Made by a program: the position numbers and the translations under genes. Of a DNA stretch of 6,203 nucleotides, positions 1 through 6,203 are shown piece after piece; within the stretch, counting starts at the first letter, position 1; each line of letters starts with the position of its first letter. Origin of the DNA: CAYSHJ01 sp964589725 (lineage in GTDB: Bacteria; Planctomycetota; Planctomycetia; Planctomycetales; Planctomycetaceae). Location: assembly GCA_964589725.1 (NCBI GenBank), contig CAZPUJ010000196.1, positions 1 through 6,203 of the forward strand. Direction: 5' to 3'. The notes under the pieces are model-generated. The model was not told the origin of the DNA. It worked only from the letters and a program-made list of their open reading frames with translations, and made no database searches.

Positions 1-119
1 GAACCCCACCGGGCTTGCCCCGGTGGCTCGCGGGATTTTGCACTACTCGGCGTCACGCGAAACAAACGGCTCAGTAGTGCAGAATCCCGTAAACCACTGG
101 GGCAAGCCCAGTGGGGTCG
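1..119. repeat. Large inverted repeat, each arm carrying its own hairpin (MITE/REP-like)
   Basis: The left arm (1-47) and the reverse complement of the right arm (73-119) align without gaps at 39 of 47 positions, around a 25-base centre (48-72). Seven of the eight differences are transitions. Each arm also folds alone. Stem 6-13/19-26 has a five-base loop, and stem 94-101/107-114 has a five-base loop; both are perfect 8-bp stems. The stems differ by one complete base pair: C10-G22 on the left is T98-A110 on the right. The element touches the window edge and may extend further left. It lies just past the end of the minus-strand operon and holds no gene. The architecture resembles a paired REP unit or a small non-autonomous element, but no transposase or target duplication is visible. 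The remaining bases 120-164 show nothing recognisable. Confidence 0.8.
94..114 (-). terminator. Possible terminator hairpin for the minus-strand operon
   Basis: Read on the minus strand, this perfect 8-bp GC-rich stem with a five-base loop starts about 50 bases after the stop codon at 165-167. It is followed by only three T residues (93-91) before the sequence becomes mixed. The stem is strong enough to act as a terminator, but the T tract is short. It belongs to the larger inverted repeat, so termination may be a side effect of a repeat that settled behind an operon. Confidence 0.3.
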
Positions 120-164
120 CTTGATCGAAGACTAACAGCGGCTGCGCACGCTTGCCAGCATCGG

Positions 165-1526
165 TCAGCGAGACTTGACAAGGTCTGCGTCCCCCGGCTC
201 GAAGACTTTCTGCTCCGCCGTCTCGCGAGTGATGACCTTCCAGCTTTCACCGAGCTCTCGGAGCGCGGCCCAGTCAGCGGCTTGATAGGCCAGACAAAGA
301 TTGGGCGTGTCGACTCGACAGCCACCCAGATCGCGCGACCACATCGCAGCGTCGAGTGCTCCGGTGGCGAGTAGTGTCCGCTCGACCGGATACGGCGAGC
401 GACGCTCGCAAAAAAAAGACTGCGCGGCGTGCGACAACGCTTTGAACAGATTTCGATTGCCCCACGGGCCGTTAAATAGCGCGGTTGCGTGAATCGTCGG
501 GTCGCCCTTCAACCGACAAGCGAAGTTCCAGCGATTGGAGCTGGCGCCGACTTTCAACACGGTGGCTCGCAGTCCGTCGCGATACGTGACCAGTAGACCG
601 TGAGTAGGTTCCGACGGGATTTCGCCCGTGCCGATGTTCTTGCCCAACCCTCTCGCGGCTTCGCCCATCGCTTGTTCCGCGTGCATCGCGGCGTTCGCGA
701 GTTCGCGCGACCAACGTCCGAACTTTGCCGCCTGCGCGAGCGCTTCGCCCGTCAGAAACTCGACCGACGCGATGCCCGTCTCGCCGCCGCGTCGCGATTC
801 GACGAACGACTGCAACAGTTCGAGTCCGTGAAAGTCGTAGACCTCGACGCCACCGCCATGGATCGCGACCGCTTCTTCGATGACGGCGTTGGGGGGTAGT
901 TCAATGGCCGGACGACGCACGGCCAGCGGCACCGAGCTTCCAGCCATCAACGGAATTCCGCACGCTCGAGCCGTGTCGTACATCCCTTTCGCCGCGCCCC
1001 AACAATACGACAAGTGCTTGTCATTGAAGAATGGCACGAAGCGATTCGCCTGCCGCATCACGCAGACCGCTTGGTCGAAGAATTCCTTCCGCGGATACAT
1101 CACTTGACCCCGACAGTTCGATGGGTACTCACCATGTTCGACGATCGACAGTACGGCATCGACAGCCAGCGTTCCGGTGTGCAGCGTGAGCGCGTCTTCG
1201 ATGGTCCGGTAGAGCGGAATGTTGAACCGGTTGGCGACATCGCGAGCCATGTCGCCTTCCGGAAACTGATCGGCGTAGAACGAAACGACATCGACTCCGG
1301 GATCAACCAGTTTGCCGTTGAATAAGAAGGGCCGGAAGAAGTTCTCCAGGAAGTTGAAGGCATGTGAACGAAATCGGAACACGGTGAAGATCGCTGCCAC
1401 GCGCGGCCGGCGCGATGGTTCGTCGCCAAAGCCGCGACCTGTGAGCAACTCCCCATTAATGGACGTGGTCACTCCAGCGGCGGTCGTGCTCACGAGGAAT
1501 TGGCGACGAGTCATTGAGCCGGACAT
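165..1526 (-). CDS. Tat-exported protein of unknown function, possibly with a Rossmann-like N-terminal domain
   Basis: The product is 453 aa from the ATG at 1526. A twin-arginine motif sits at residues 6-11 (T-R-R-Q-F-L), followed by a mildly hydrophobic Ala/Thr/Val stretch to about residue 23, which indicates Tat export. Mature sequence begins near residue 35. Residues 41-135 look like alternating strands and helices: a strand at 42-50, D79-V-V-S, a helix around 92-101, and V122-D-A-V-L-S-I-V-E-H-G-E. This recalls the nucleotide-binding half of Gfo/Idh/MocA-type oxidoreductases, but no clear GxGxxG loop is present, so the resemblance is tentative. Later conserved-looking stretches are F167-N-D-K-H, H223-G-G-G and the Trp/Asn-rich segment around 327-358. 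A TTG 54 bases upstream could extend the frame, but the ATG at 1526 has GGAG five bases upstream and puts the Arg pair near the N terminus. It is last in the operon, 65 bases after the preceding gene. Export is fairly secure; enzymatic function is not. Confidence 0.85.
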   Translation of the reverse strand: MSGSMTRRQFLVSTTAAGVTTSINGELLTGRGFGDEPSRRPRVAAIFTVFRFRSHAFNFLENFFRPFLFNGKLVDPGVDVVSFYADQFPEGDMARDVANRFNIPLYRTIEDALTLHTGTLAVDAVLSIVEHGEYPSNCRGQVMYPRKEFFDQAVCVMRQANRFVPFFNDKHLSYCWGAAKGMYDTARACGIPLMAGSSVPLAVRRPAIELPPNAVIEEAVAIHGGGVEVYDFHGLELLQSFVESRRGGETGIASVEFLTGEALAQAAKFGRWSRELANAAMHAEQAMGEAARGLGKNIGTGEIPSEPTHGLLVTYRDGLRATVLKVGASSNRWNFACRLKGDPTIHATALFNGPWGNRNLFKALSHAAQSFFCERRSPYPVERTLLATGALDAAMWSRDLGGCRVDTPNLCLAYQAADWAALRELGESWKVITRETAEQKVFEPGDADLVKSR

Positions 1527-1531
1527 GACAG

Positions 1532-1535
1532 CTCC
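1532..1535 (-). promoter_or_regulatory. Ribosome binding site fixing the start of the Tat-leader gene
   Basis: Reading GGAG on the minus strand, this site sits five bases before the ATG at 1526-1524. It selects that ATG over the upstream in-frame TTG at 1580 and the internal ATG at 1514. The 65-base gap before it also contains a weak 5-bp hairpin (1574-1578/1584-1588) just after the preceding stop codon. Confidence 0.65.
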
Positions 1536-1591
1536 GAGAGTCTGTGGAGTGATGTGAAGTAGACCAACCGTTGCTGTCAAACCGACAGGCT

Positions 1592-3310
1592 CTATTGGAT
1601 CGCGATGACCTCCGCCTGGCGGATCGGGTCGCGGGGGCTCGGGCGGCCTTTGAGCGTCATCGTGTGCCGCACGGCGGCACCTTCACGGTAGATCCAGGTT
1701 TCGGTGGTGGTTCGGCCAGATGTCGCGATGCGAGTAATGGACGACGGAGCTCCCAAGCAACGCATCAATTGCGCGGGGGTCATGCTGATCTTCGGAACTC
1801 CCAAGCGAATGTTGCGGTCGATTTCCGCTTCTATCATCTGTGCGGCGGGCGCGGTGTTGGCCTTCTGCGCCTGCTGCGGCTGTGTCCAACGGCCATTGAC
1901 CTCTTGAAAGCCCAGCTTCTTCAAGCGTTCGATGACGTCGACGTTATTCGGCGTTTGCTGCAACGCTTCGAGCAGCGGCTCTCCGGCGGCGATCGGTTCC
2001 TGTAATAGCGACCAACGATCGTCGGAGAGTTGAATCAGACCGGTGACCCCGTCCTTGCGGAGTGACTGTTCGCGGCGCTTGAGCCAACGTTGAATGGCCT
2101 CTTTCGCCAAACCGTCTTGCTTACGGTCTCGACAGCGCTGCAACAACTCTTGCAGTTGAGTGCGAGCAAGCGTGCCGGCGCTCTTGGCAAGGAACGTCAG
2201 CTCGCCATCGCGGAGTTTTTCGGCCCGATCGTGTTGCTCAGGGACGAGCTGATCCAAACGATCGGCGATGTCCACACCGTTGCTGCCGTCGGGTTTCGTC
2301 AGTCGCGCGATTGCAGCCAAGGCGACTTCATTGTGAAACAGCCGGTGCATGACGCGACGATTCGACTCGCTGGCCGTTCGATAACTGGTGATCGGATCTC
2401 GGAGGTACTCGCTTGCCACGAGCGCTTGCACGCTTTCCGGGCGAGTCGTTGCGCCGGGAAGTTCAGCATCCACTTCTTTGAGGAATTTCCACGGCGGGTC
2501 CTGAGCGGGATCGACGTCGTCCGGATTGGTGTTCGATTTATCGGCGGCCTTGCGGAGTGATTCCCATTCCAGCCACAACGACTCGTGCAACAGCTCGAAT
2601 CGCAGCGGTTCGTCGAGTTGCAGGTCGCGAGCACGTTCCGCGAGTCCACGCAACGTCGCGGCGGTGACTTCCTTCAAATCCCGCCGCTCGATGCTGAAGC
2701 CTTTCTGCTTCGCGGCCTTGGCCCGCTTGAGAAGTTCTTCGTCATCATAAAACTTGCCACGCGTGGTGGCCCAGTCCGCCAGCTTGTACAAGGCTTTCGG
2801 CGGACCTCGCGACAAGCTCGCTTCACGTTGCTGAAACGTCACTAAGTCCGACGGCAGCTCCTTAAGTTGATCGATTTCGAAATACAGCTTGCCGTTGTCC
2901 GAATCTTTGGCGAGTCGGCCAATGATTTCGACGACCTTCGATCCCGAAGACAGCTTGGGCAGAGGTTTGCTCGCACGAAAAATCAAATCGCAGTTTTTGA
3001 GTTTCACGTAGTCTTTGACCGCGATCGTGTAATGGCCCTCAATGCGGAAGCTCGACCCGACCAAATCGGGCCATTGGTCTTTCAGTCCCAGGAAACTTTG
3101 CAGCGGTTGAGCGCTGCTGCCGGCGGCGAGGAGCGGCGCTGGCGAGAGAAGCAGCGAGACGGAAGCGACAAAAAGGATGAGTTGCAAAGTGCAAAGTGCA
3201 AAGTGCAATGTGCAATGTGCAATGTGCAATATGCAATGTGCGGACTCGACTCTGCCAATTCGCAATTGGCAATTCGCAATCGGCAATTCGCAATGCGTTC
3301 GATTTCTCAT
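1592..3310 (-). CDS. Secreted protein of unknown function with repeat-derived leader and possible BamE-like C terminus
   Basis: The product is 572 aa from the ATG at 3310. Residues 5-19 and 24-43 are encoded by 7-bp DNA repeats and are unusually rich in Cys, His, Leu and Ile. A Sec-type hydrophobic core follows at 44-62 (L-I-L-F-V-A-S through L-L-A-A), with probable cleavage near Ala63. Residues 83-152 look like a small beta-barrel, perhaps OB-like (G-S-S-F-R-I-E-G, then E-I-I-G-R-L and L-Y-F-E-I). Residues 160-420 are highly charged and mostly helical. Around 457-476 lies a short L-K-K-L-G-F...N-G-R-W motif. Residues 500-541 (I-R-L-G, then L-G-A-P-S, then T-W-I-Y) recall SmpA/OmlA (BamE)-like folds. 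These domain calls are inferences from pattern, not searches. The start overlaps the upstream stop as ATGA and has GGAG seven bases upstream. An in-frame TTG at 3481 would extend the protein 57 residues into the neighbouring gene and is rejected. No catalytic motif was recognised. Confidence 0.82.
   Translation of the reverse strand: MRNRTHCELPIANCQLRIGRVESAHCILHIAHCTLHFALCTLQLILFVASVSLLLSPAPLLAAGSSAQPLQSFLGLKDQWPDLVGSSFRIEGHYTIAVKDYVKLKNCDLIFRASKPLPKLSSGSKVVEIIGRLAKDSDNGKLYFEIDQLKELPSDLVTFQQREASLSRGPPKALYKLADWATTRGKFYDDEELLKRAKAAKQKGFSIERRDLKEVTAATLRGLAERARDLQLDEPLRFELLHESLWLEWESLRKAADKSNTNPDDVDPAQDPPWKFLKEVDAELPGATTRPESVQALVASEYLRDPITSYRTASESNRRVMHRLFHNEVALAAIARLTKPDGSNGVDIADRLDQLVPEQHDRAEKLRDGELTFLAKSAGTLARTQLQELLQRCRDRKQDGLAKEAIQRWLKRREQSLRKDGVTGLIQLSDDRWSLLQEPIAAGEPLLEALQQTPNNVDVIERLKKLGFQEVNGRWTQPQQAQKANTAPAAQMIEAEIDRNIRLGVPKISMTPAQLMRCLGAPSSITRIATSGRTTTETWIYREGAAVRHTMTLKGRPSPRDPIRQAEVIAIQ
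3183..3297. repeat. Two adjacent arrays of 7-bp tandem repeats inside a coding region
   Basis: On the plus strand, 3183-3238 is eight 7-bp units: three TGCAAAG, three TGCAATG, one TGCAATA and one TGCAATG. After a 17-base spacer, 3256-3297 is six units of the form CAATNNG/CAATGCG (CAATTCG three times, CAATTGG, CAATCGG, CAATGCG). On the gene strand both families read C-N-N-W-T-T-G-like. Three units make 21 bp, so each array codes with a seven-residue period. Neither array has a stop codon in any frame on either strand. They occupy codons 5-43 of the secreted-protein gene, between its start and its hydrophobic leader. Similar heptamer runs are, to my knowledge, frequent in planctomycete intergenic DNA; presence inside a coding sequence is the odd part. 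Confidence 0.93.
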
Positions 3311-4476
3311 TCCGCCACTCCGATCCAGCGGCTTTGCTCGGCGAGCAACTGTCGCAATTGAACTTCCGTGCGGACTTCGTCCGGACCGAGACCGGCGACC
3401 AACAGCAAGTCGTAATCGGACCACAGGAAGCCCGTCGACGATTTCAGCGACAGAGTCCACGCTGATGCCGCCGCGTTCCAACGGAGTGAATCGACTTGTG
3501 CCGCGAAGATGATCTCGCGCCTTCCGGAATCCTCGACGGACGGCGGTGCCGGCGCAGCTGCGTTCACGGAATCACTGGAGACGTTAGGAGCGAACTGAGC
3601 CTTTGGCACTTTGGCGAATACCGGCAACGAGCCAGTCAGCACGATCGCTTGATCGGCCTTCTCGCCGACTTGCAATCGCTCTTCCCAAGCCGGCAGCGAG
3701 CCGCCGGGCGTTGTGGGCAGGACGATCTCCGTTTGCAAGACGATCCAACGGCCGGCCTGTGTGACCTCAAACGCGTGCGCCGCGTCATCGATACCTCCCG
3801 CGGATTGCGTCGCTTCGAGTACCTCCGGCAGCGAGCTTTGCAGCAACGCATTGATGGCCATCAGTTCGCGATGTTGTTGTCGGGCCTGTTCGGCTCGGAC
3901 GTCGGTTCGTCGCAAGTGGTCCGCGGCTCGAGCGGCCTTTCCGAGTTCTTGCTCGGCGTCGACGTATTCCTGGCGTTGCAACGCGGCTTCCGCAGCGTCC
4001 CACGCGGCCTTGAACGTGATATTCGCGCGATCGCGAGCGACTCGCGTCCATTGCCACCACGACGTCCCGGCCACCACAACGACCAGGCAAGCGACGATCA
4101 AGCGGAGCGGTGTGATTTGTGTTCGCGCCCCTTGCCAGGCTGCATGCAGGGCAGCCTGGATGTCAACGGTTGGTCGGGTGGCGACTGCCGCGTCGGCCGG
4201 AGCTTTCGTGTGGTTCTTGGTCGATCGCTCCGCAGACGCTTCCGTGCGCGGCGGTTTGACCTTGCGGACGATCTTCGATATGGGACGCGGATACACGTCC
4301 AAGGGCAAGACGAAGAAGCACTCGCCGCACGCTTTGCAGAGCACGCGCTGGAAGGCCGTCCGTCGGGTGGCGCCGATCTTGCGGCCGCACGGGCAAGGAA
4401 ACTCGATCGGTTCGGGCATACGCTCGGCGGTACGACCGCTGAGAGCCTCTTTTGCCCGCGACAGCCAGCCTGACAT
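3307..4476 (-). CDS. Zinc-ribbon, single-pass membrane protein with extracytoplasmic domain; function unknown
   Basis: The product is 389 aa. An N-terminal zinc-ribbon-like module at residues 26-56 has Cys28-x-Cys30-Gly and Cys47-x-x-Cys50-Gly-x-Cys53, so the first knuckle is CxC rather than the usual CxxC. A basic linker (61-95) leads to one hydrophobic helix at about 124-139, ending in a Trp cluster. The positive residues before the helix favour a cytoplasmic ribbon and an outer C-terminal part. Residues 150-205 look like paired amphipathic helices, reminiscent of TPR units (A-W-D-A-A-E-A-A-L and E-Y-V-D-A-E-Q-E-L). From 240 to 389 the protein is mixed alpha/beta with a low-complexity Ala/Pro linker near 300-315. 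The ATG at 4476 has GAGAGG eight bases upstream. It is the first gene of the operon, and its stop overlaps the next start by ATGA. The architecture suggests an envelope sensor or scaffold; I recognise no enzyme motif. Confidence 0.85.
   Translation of the reverse strand: MSGWLSRAKEALSGRTAERMPEPIEFPCPCGRKIGATRRTAFQRVLCKACGECFFVLPLDVYPRPISKIVRKVKPPRTEASAERSTKNHTKAPADAAVATRPTVDIQAALHAAWQGARTQITPLRLIVACLVVVVAGTSWWQWTRVARDRANITFKAAWDAAEAALQRQEYVDAEQELGKAARAADHLRRTDVRAEQARQQHRELMAINALLQSSLPEVLEATQSAGGIDDAAHAFEVTQAGRWIVLQTEIVLPTTPGGSLPAWEERLQVGEKADQAIVLTGSLPVFAKVPKAQFAPNVSSDSVNAAAPAPPSVEDSGRREIIFAAQVDSLRWNAAASAWTLSLKSSTGFLWSDYDLLLVAGLGPDEVRTEVQLRQLLAEQSRWIGVAE
3318..3321 (-). promoter_or_regulatory. 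Ribosome binding site fixing the start of the secreted-protein gene
   Basis: GGAG on the minus strand lies seven bases before the ATG at 3310-3308, inside the last codons of the upstream gene. Together with the ATGA overlap it indicates translationally coupled expression. It also shows that translation begins before the 7-bp repeats rather than after them. Confidence 0.7.
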
Positions 4477-4799
4477 GACCTCAACCTCTCAAAACCGCAC
4501 GAGTCCTGATTTCGACAGTGCCGATTATGGGTTTGCCGAAATCGAGCGGTCAACGGCCACCGGGTTCGATCTCTGCGGTTCGTGTCGATCGCAACGATCA
4601 CGAAGCCGGCAACGAAGATTCTGATCCGACCAGCAGGCCGCTCAAGTTTGCGAATTGATCCTGGGGATGAATCCCGGCCTCCATGGCACCGGGCGGGCTG
4701 CGTTCGCACCTTAATCTAAACCCGAGAATTTCACATCGCCACGAATGCATCGGTCATTCCTCGTGACGTGACAGGCATTCTGAGTGTTGGAGTAACAGC
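4477..4799. other. Divergent intergenic region
   Basis: These 323 bases separate the minus-strand operon from the plus-strand FHA gene. Besides the promoter-like pair at 4524-4553, there are two small perfect inverted repeats: GATCG/CGATC with a CAA loop at 4587-4599, and GGGAT/ATCCC with a two-base gap at 4664-4675. Either could be an operator or chance. No plus-strand promoter close to consensus was found; the best AT-rich patch is around 4711-4735. An open minus-strand frame crosses part of the region but runs into the operon's first gene in another frame and is not credible. Confidence 0.6.
4524..4553 (-). promoter_or_regulatory. Sigma-70-like promoter for the minus-strand operon
   Basis: On the minus strand TTGACC (4553-4548) is followed after 18 bases by CATAAT (4529-4524). 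Each hexamer matches the sigma-70 consensus at five of six positions. Transcription would start near 4517, about 40 bases before the ATG at 4476, with the GAGAGG Shine-Dalgarno in the leader. The match is good for GC-rich DNA, though promoter rules in this presumed phylum are poorly known to me. Confidence 0.5.
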
Positions 4800-6203
4800 A
4801 TGGTGTCAGCACCACAAACCTCATCACCGCCGAAATGGTTGTTGAAGCCAGGCCGCTGGACGGTCGGCTCGGCCACGACGTGCCATTATCGCGTCGTTGG
4901 CGCCGGCGTTCAGCCACGTCATGCGTTGATTATGTGCCGAGGCCAGATGGTCGTCCTCAAGGCGTGGGATGATCAGACGTGGTGCAACGGCCAAGCGGTG
5001 CGCGGCGAGATTCACTTGCAGCCCGGAGATCAACTTCGTCTTGGTACGGTCGAGATTTCCGTTGATCCTGCCAGCACGATGGATGCCTTGATTCTGTCAC
5101 CACAACCGACGCTGACTTCACAGGCGTTGAACGACCGCGAGGCCTTCACAACCGTGACAGCCAGCAGCGAAACGCCAGACCAGGGCCTGGATGTTCTTGA
5201 CCTCCGCGAGCAAATCCAAGAATTGCAAGCGGAACTTTCACAACAAATGCGGCGACACGTTGTTCGGCCGACGGTTTCGTCAGAGTCGGCTGACATTGTT
5301 CCGCAAGCGCACTTGGCTTTAACGGCGTCGAGCAACGAGAGTGATGCCTTGCACGTTCGCATTGGCGAACTGGAGCGTGCGGCCGATCACGCGCGACAGG
5401 AATTGCGGACGGCTCGCGCGGAGTGGGCTGAGTCTCAGACCACGCTGACAGAAGAACAGCAGCGGCAAACCGACGAGTGGCTGGCGGAAAAAGAGCATTG
5501 GCAGGCGGTCGGAACGGAGCTGCAAGAGACGCTGCAGCAACAACAGGCCGAGTGGTCGCGCGAACAGACAAGACTGTTGGAAGAGAACTTGCAGTTCCAG
5601 GATCGATGGCAGCAGGCGATGTCGGCCGTCTCACAAAGTGAAAAGGACCTCGCTCGGCAGGCGGACCAGTTGTGGTCGGAGCAGCAGCAGGTTCTTGCCG
5701 AACAGCAGCGGTACGAGCAGACGGTTGCGGAGTTCGAGGCACACCGTCAGCAGTTGGCCACCGAGCGTGAACAGGTCACGCGGCATTTCGATGAGTTGCG
5801 GACACAACGCGATGTCGAACAGCAACTTTTGGAACGGGAACGAGAAGAATTTCTGAGCTCGCTGACATTCCTACGGGAACAAGTCGCGAATCAGCAAGCG
5901 ATGTTGGCCCAGCAGGCCGTTGATCTCGAGCAACATTCACGGATCGAGTCCGAGTTGCGATCGGTCCAGGACGAGTTGGAAACTGAACGCGCGCAGTGCC
6001 AGTCGCAGCAGCAGTTGCTGATGGAAGAACAGCAGCGGCAAATGGAAGAATTGCTCGCGGAAAAAGAGCATTGGCAGGCGGACCGGACGGAGCTGCAAGA
6101 GACGCTGCGGCAACAACAGGCCGAGTGGTCGCGCGAACAGACAGGACTGTTGGAAGAGAACTTGCAGTTCCAGGACCGATGGCAGCAGGCGACGGCGGCT
6201 GTC
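4800..6203 (+). CDS. FHA domain protein with long coiled coil (3' end outside window)
   Basis: The frame is open from the ATG at 4800 to the last base, giving 468 residues without a stop. GGAG at 4789-4792 lies seven bases upstream. Residues 13-88 fit a forkhead-associated (FHA) domain, which normally binds phosphothreonine peptides: Gly18-Arg19, Gly23-Ser24, Arg40-His41-Ala42, Asn63-Gly64 and Gly76-Asp77 with Leu81-Gly82. The usual Ser of the S-x-x-H motif is Gln38, and the loop before Asn63 is short, so ligand binding may be altered. A linker (89-133, rich in Ser/Thr/Pro) leads to a short helix at 134-152 and then an almost continuous Gln/Glu/Arg-rich coiled coil from about 182, with regular Trp residues. 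Residues 218-277 recur at 409-468. There is no leader or membrane helix in the visible part, so it is probably a cytoplasmic scaffold. It is divergent from the envelope operon; no kinase or phosphatase is visible. Confidence 0.88.
   Translation, partial: MVSAPQTSSPPKWLLKPGRWTVGSATTCHYRVVGAGVQPRHALIMCRGQMVVLKAWDDQTWCNGQAVRGEIHLQPGDQLRLGTVEISVDPASTMDALILSPQPTLTSQALNDREAFTTVTASSETPDQGLDVLDLREQIQELQAELSQQMRRHVVRPTVSSESADIVPQAHLALTASSNESDALHVRIGELERAADHARQELRTARAEWAESQTTLTEEQQRQTDEWLAEKEHWQAVGTELQETLQQQQAEWSREQTRLLEENLQFQDRWQQAMSAVSQSEKDLARQADQLWSEQQQVLAEQQRYEQTVAEFEAHRQQLATEREQVTRHFDELRTQRDVEQQLLEREREEFLSSLTFLREQVANQQAMLAQQAVDLEQHSRIESELRSVQDELETERAQCQSQQQLLMEEQQRQMEELLAEKEHWQADRTELQETLRQQQAEWSREQTGLLEENLQFQDRWQQATAAV
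5451..5630 (+). repeat. Internal direct repeat, copy 1, within the coiled-coil gene
   Basis: This 180-base, 60-codon block matches 6024-6203 without gaps at 165 of 180 positions. Identical runs of 25, 34 and 31 bases are preserved. It encodes residues 218-277, including E-K-E-H-W-Q-A, A-E-W-S-R-E-Q and F-Q-D-R-W-Q-Q-A. Upstream of 5451 the similarity falls quickly to scattered residues. Confidence 0.95.
6024..6203 (+). repeat. Internal direct repeat, copy 2, cut by the window edge
   Basis: This is the second copy of the 60-codon block at 5451-5630, starting exactly 573 bases (191 codons) downstream. It encodes residues 409-468, and its similarity continues to the last base of the window, so the true repeat is probably longer. 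Eleven of the 15 base differences change the protein and four are silent, giving nine changed residues out of 60. Confidence 0.95.

Noticed and set aside
1573..1589. Terminator between the secreted-protein and Tat-leader genes
   Set aside because: The stem is only 5 bp with no T tract, so it is too weak to argue that the third gene is a separate unit.
3183..3297. CRISPR-like array
   Set aside because: The units are 7 bp and directly tandem, with no spacers between them; no cas gene is present.
2867..3361. 164-codon plus-strand frame through the 7-bp repeats
   Set aside because: It stays open because the repeats have no stops in any frame and the rest is antisense to a real gene; no credible start or domain is visible.
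3311..3481. Upstream extension of the secreted-protein gene to a TTG
   Set aside because: It would add 57 leaderless residues overlapping the upstream gene, whereas the ATG at 3310 has a Shine-Dalgarno and an ATGA overlap.
3496..4473. 325-codon open frame on the plus strand opposite the zinc-ribbon gene
   Set aside because: It is antisense to a well-supported gene with promoter, Shine-Dalgarno and coupled stop. Its translation is Arg/Ser/Gly-rich without domains, as expected of a GC-rich shadow frame. The overlapping 303-codon frame at 3713-4624 fails for the same reason.
4098..4709. 203-codon minus-strand frame crossing the intergenic region
   Set aside because: It overlaps the start of the zinc-ribbon gene in another frame, has Arg-rich low-complexity translation, and would begin upstream of the better-placed promoter.

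Overview
The window looks like chromosomal DNA from a moderately GC-rich bacterium, most probably a planctomycete (Planctomycetota). This is inferred from style, not from a marker gene. The cues are a short zinc-ribbon fused to one membrane helix and a helical outer domain, a Tat-leader protein of unknown function, an FHA domain on a very long Gln/Glu-rich coiled coil, and runs of 7-bp repeats resembling those in planctomycete intergenic DNA. No RNA gene, CRISPR array, transposase or phage gene is visible.

Layout. Bases 1-119 hold a large inverted repeat whose two arms each fold into a small hairpin. Bases 165-4476 are a three-gene minus-strand operon. In transcription order it encodes a zinc-ribbon/single-helix membrane protein (4476-3307), a secreted protein with a repeat-built leader (3310-1592), and a Tat-exported protein (1526-165). 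The first two genes overlap by an ATGA stop/start. The last two are 65 bases apart, and the third has its own Shine-Dalgarno sequence. Bases 4477-4799 are a divergent intergenic region with a good sigma-70-like promoter facing the operon. From 4800 to the window edge a plus-strand gene encodes an FHA domain followed by a coiled coil, still open at the last base.

How the genes may work together. All three operon products appear to act at or beyond the cytoplasmic membrane: one is anchored, one has a Sec-type leader and one a Tat leader. This suggests an envelope-associated unit, but no catalytic motif identifies a pathway. The divergent FHA/coiled-coil protein has no visible leader and is probably a cytoplasmic scaffold; a link to the operon rests only on adjacency.

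The most interesting points are structural. They are the palindrome with a compensatory base-pair change between its hairpins, two families of 7-bp repeats forming the first 40 codons of a secreted protein, and a 180-bp block duplicated 573 bp apart inside the coiled coil. I see no convincing evidence of a defence or mobile system.
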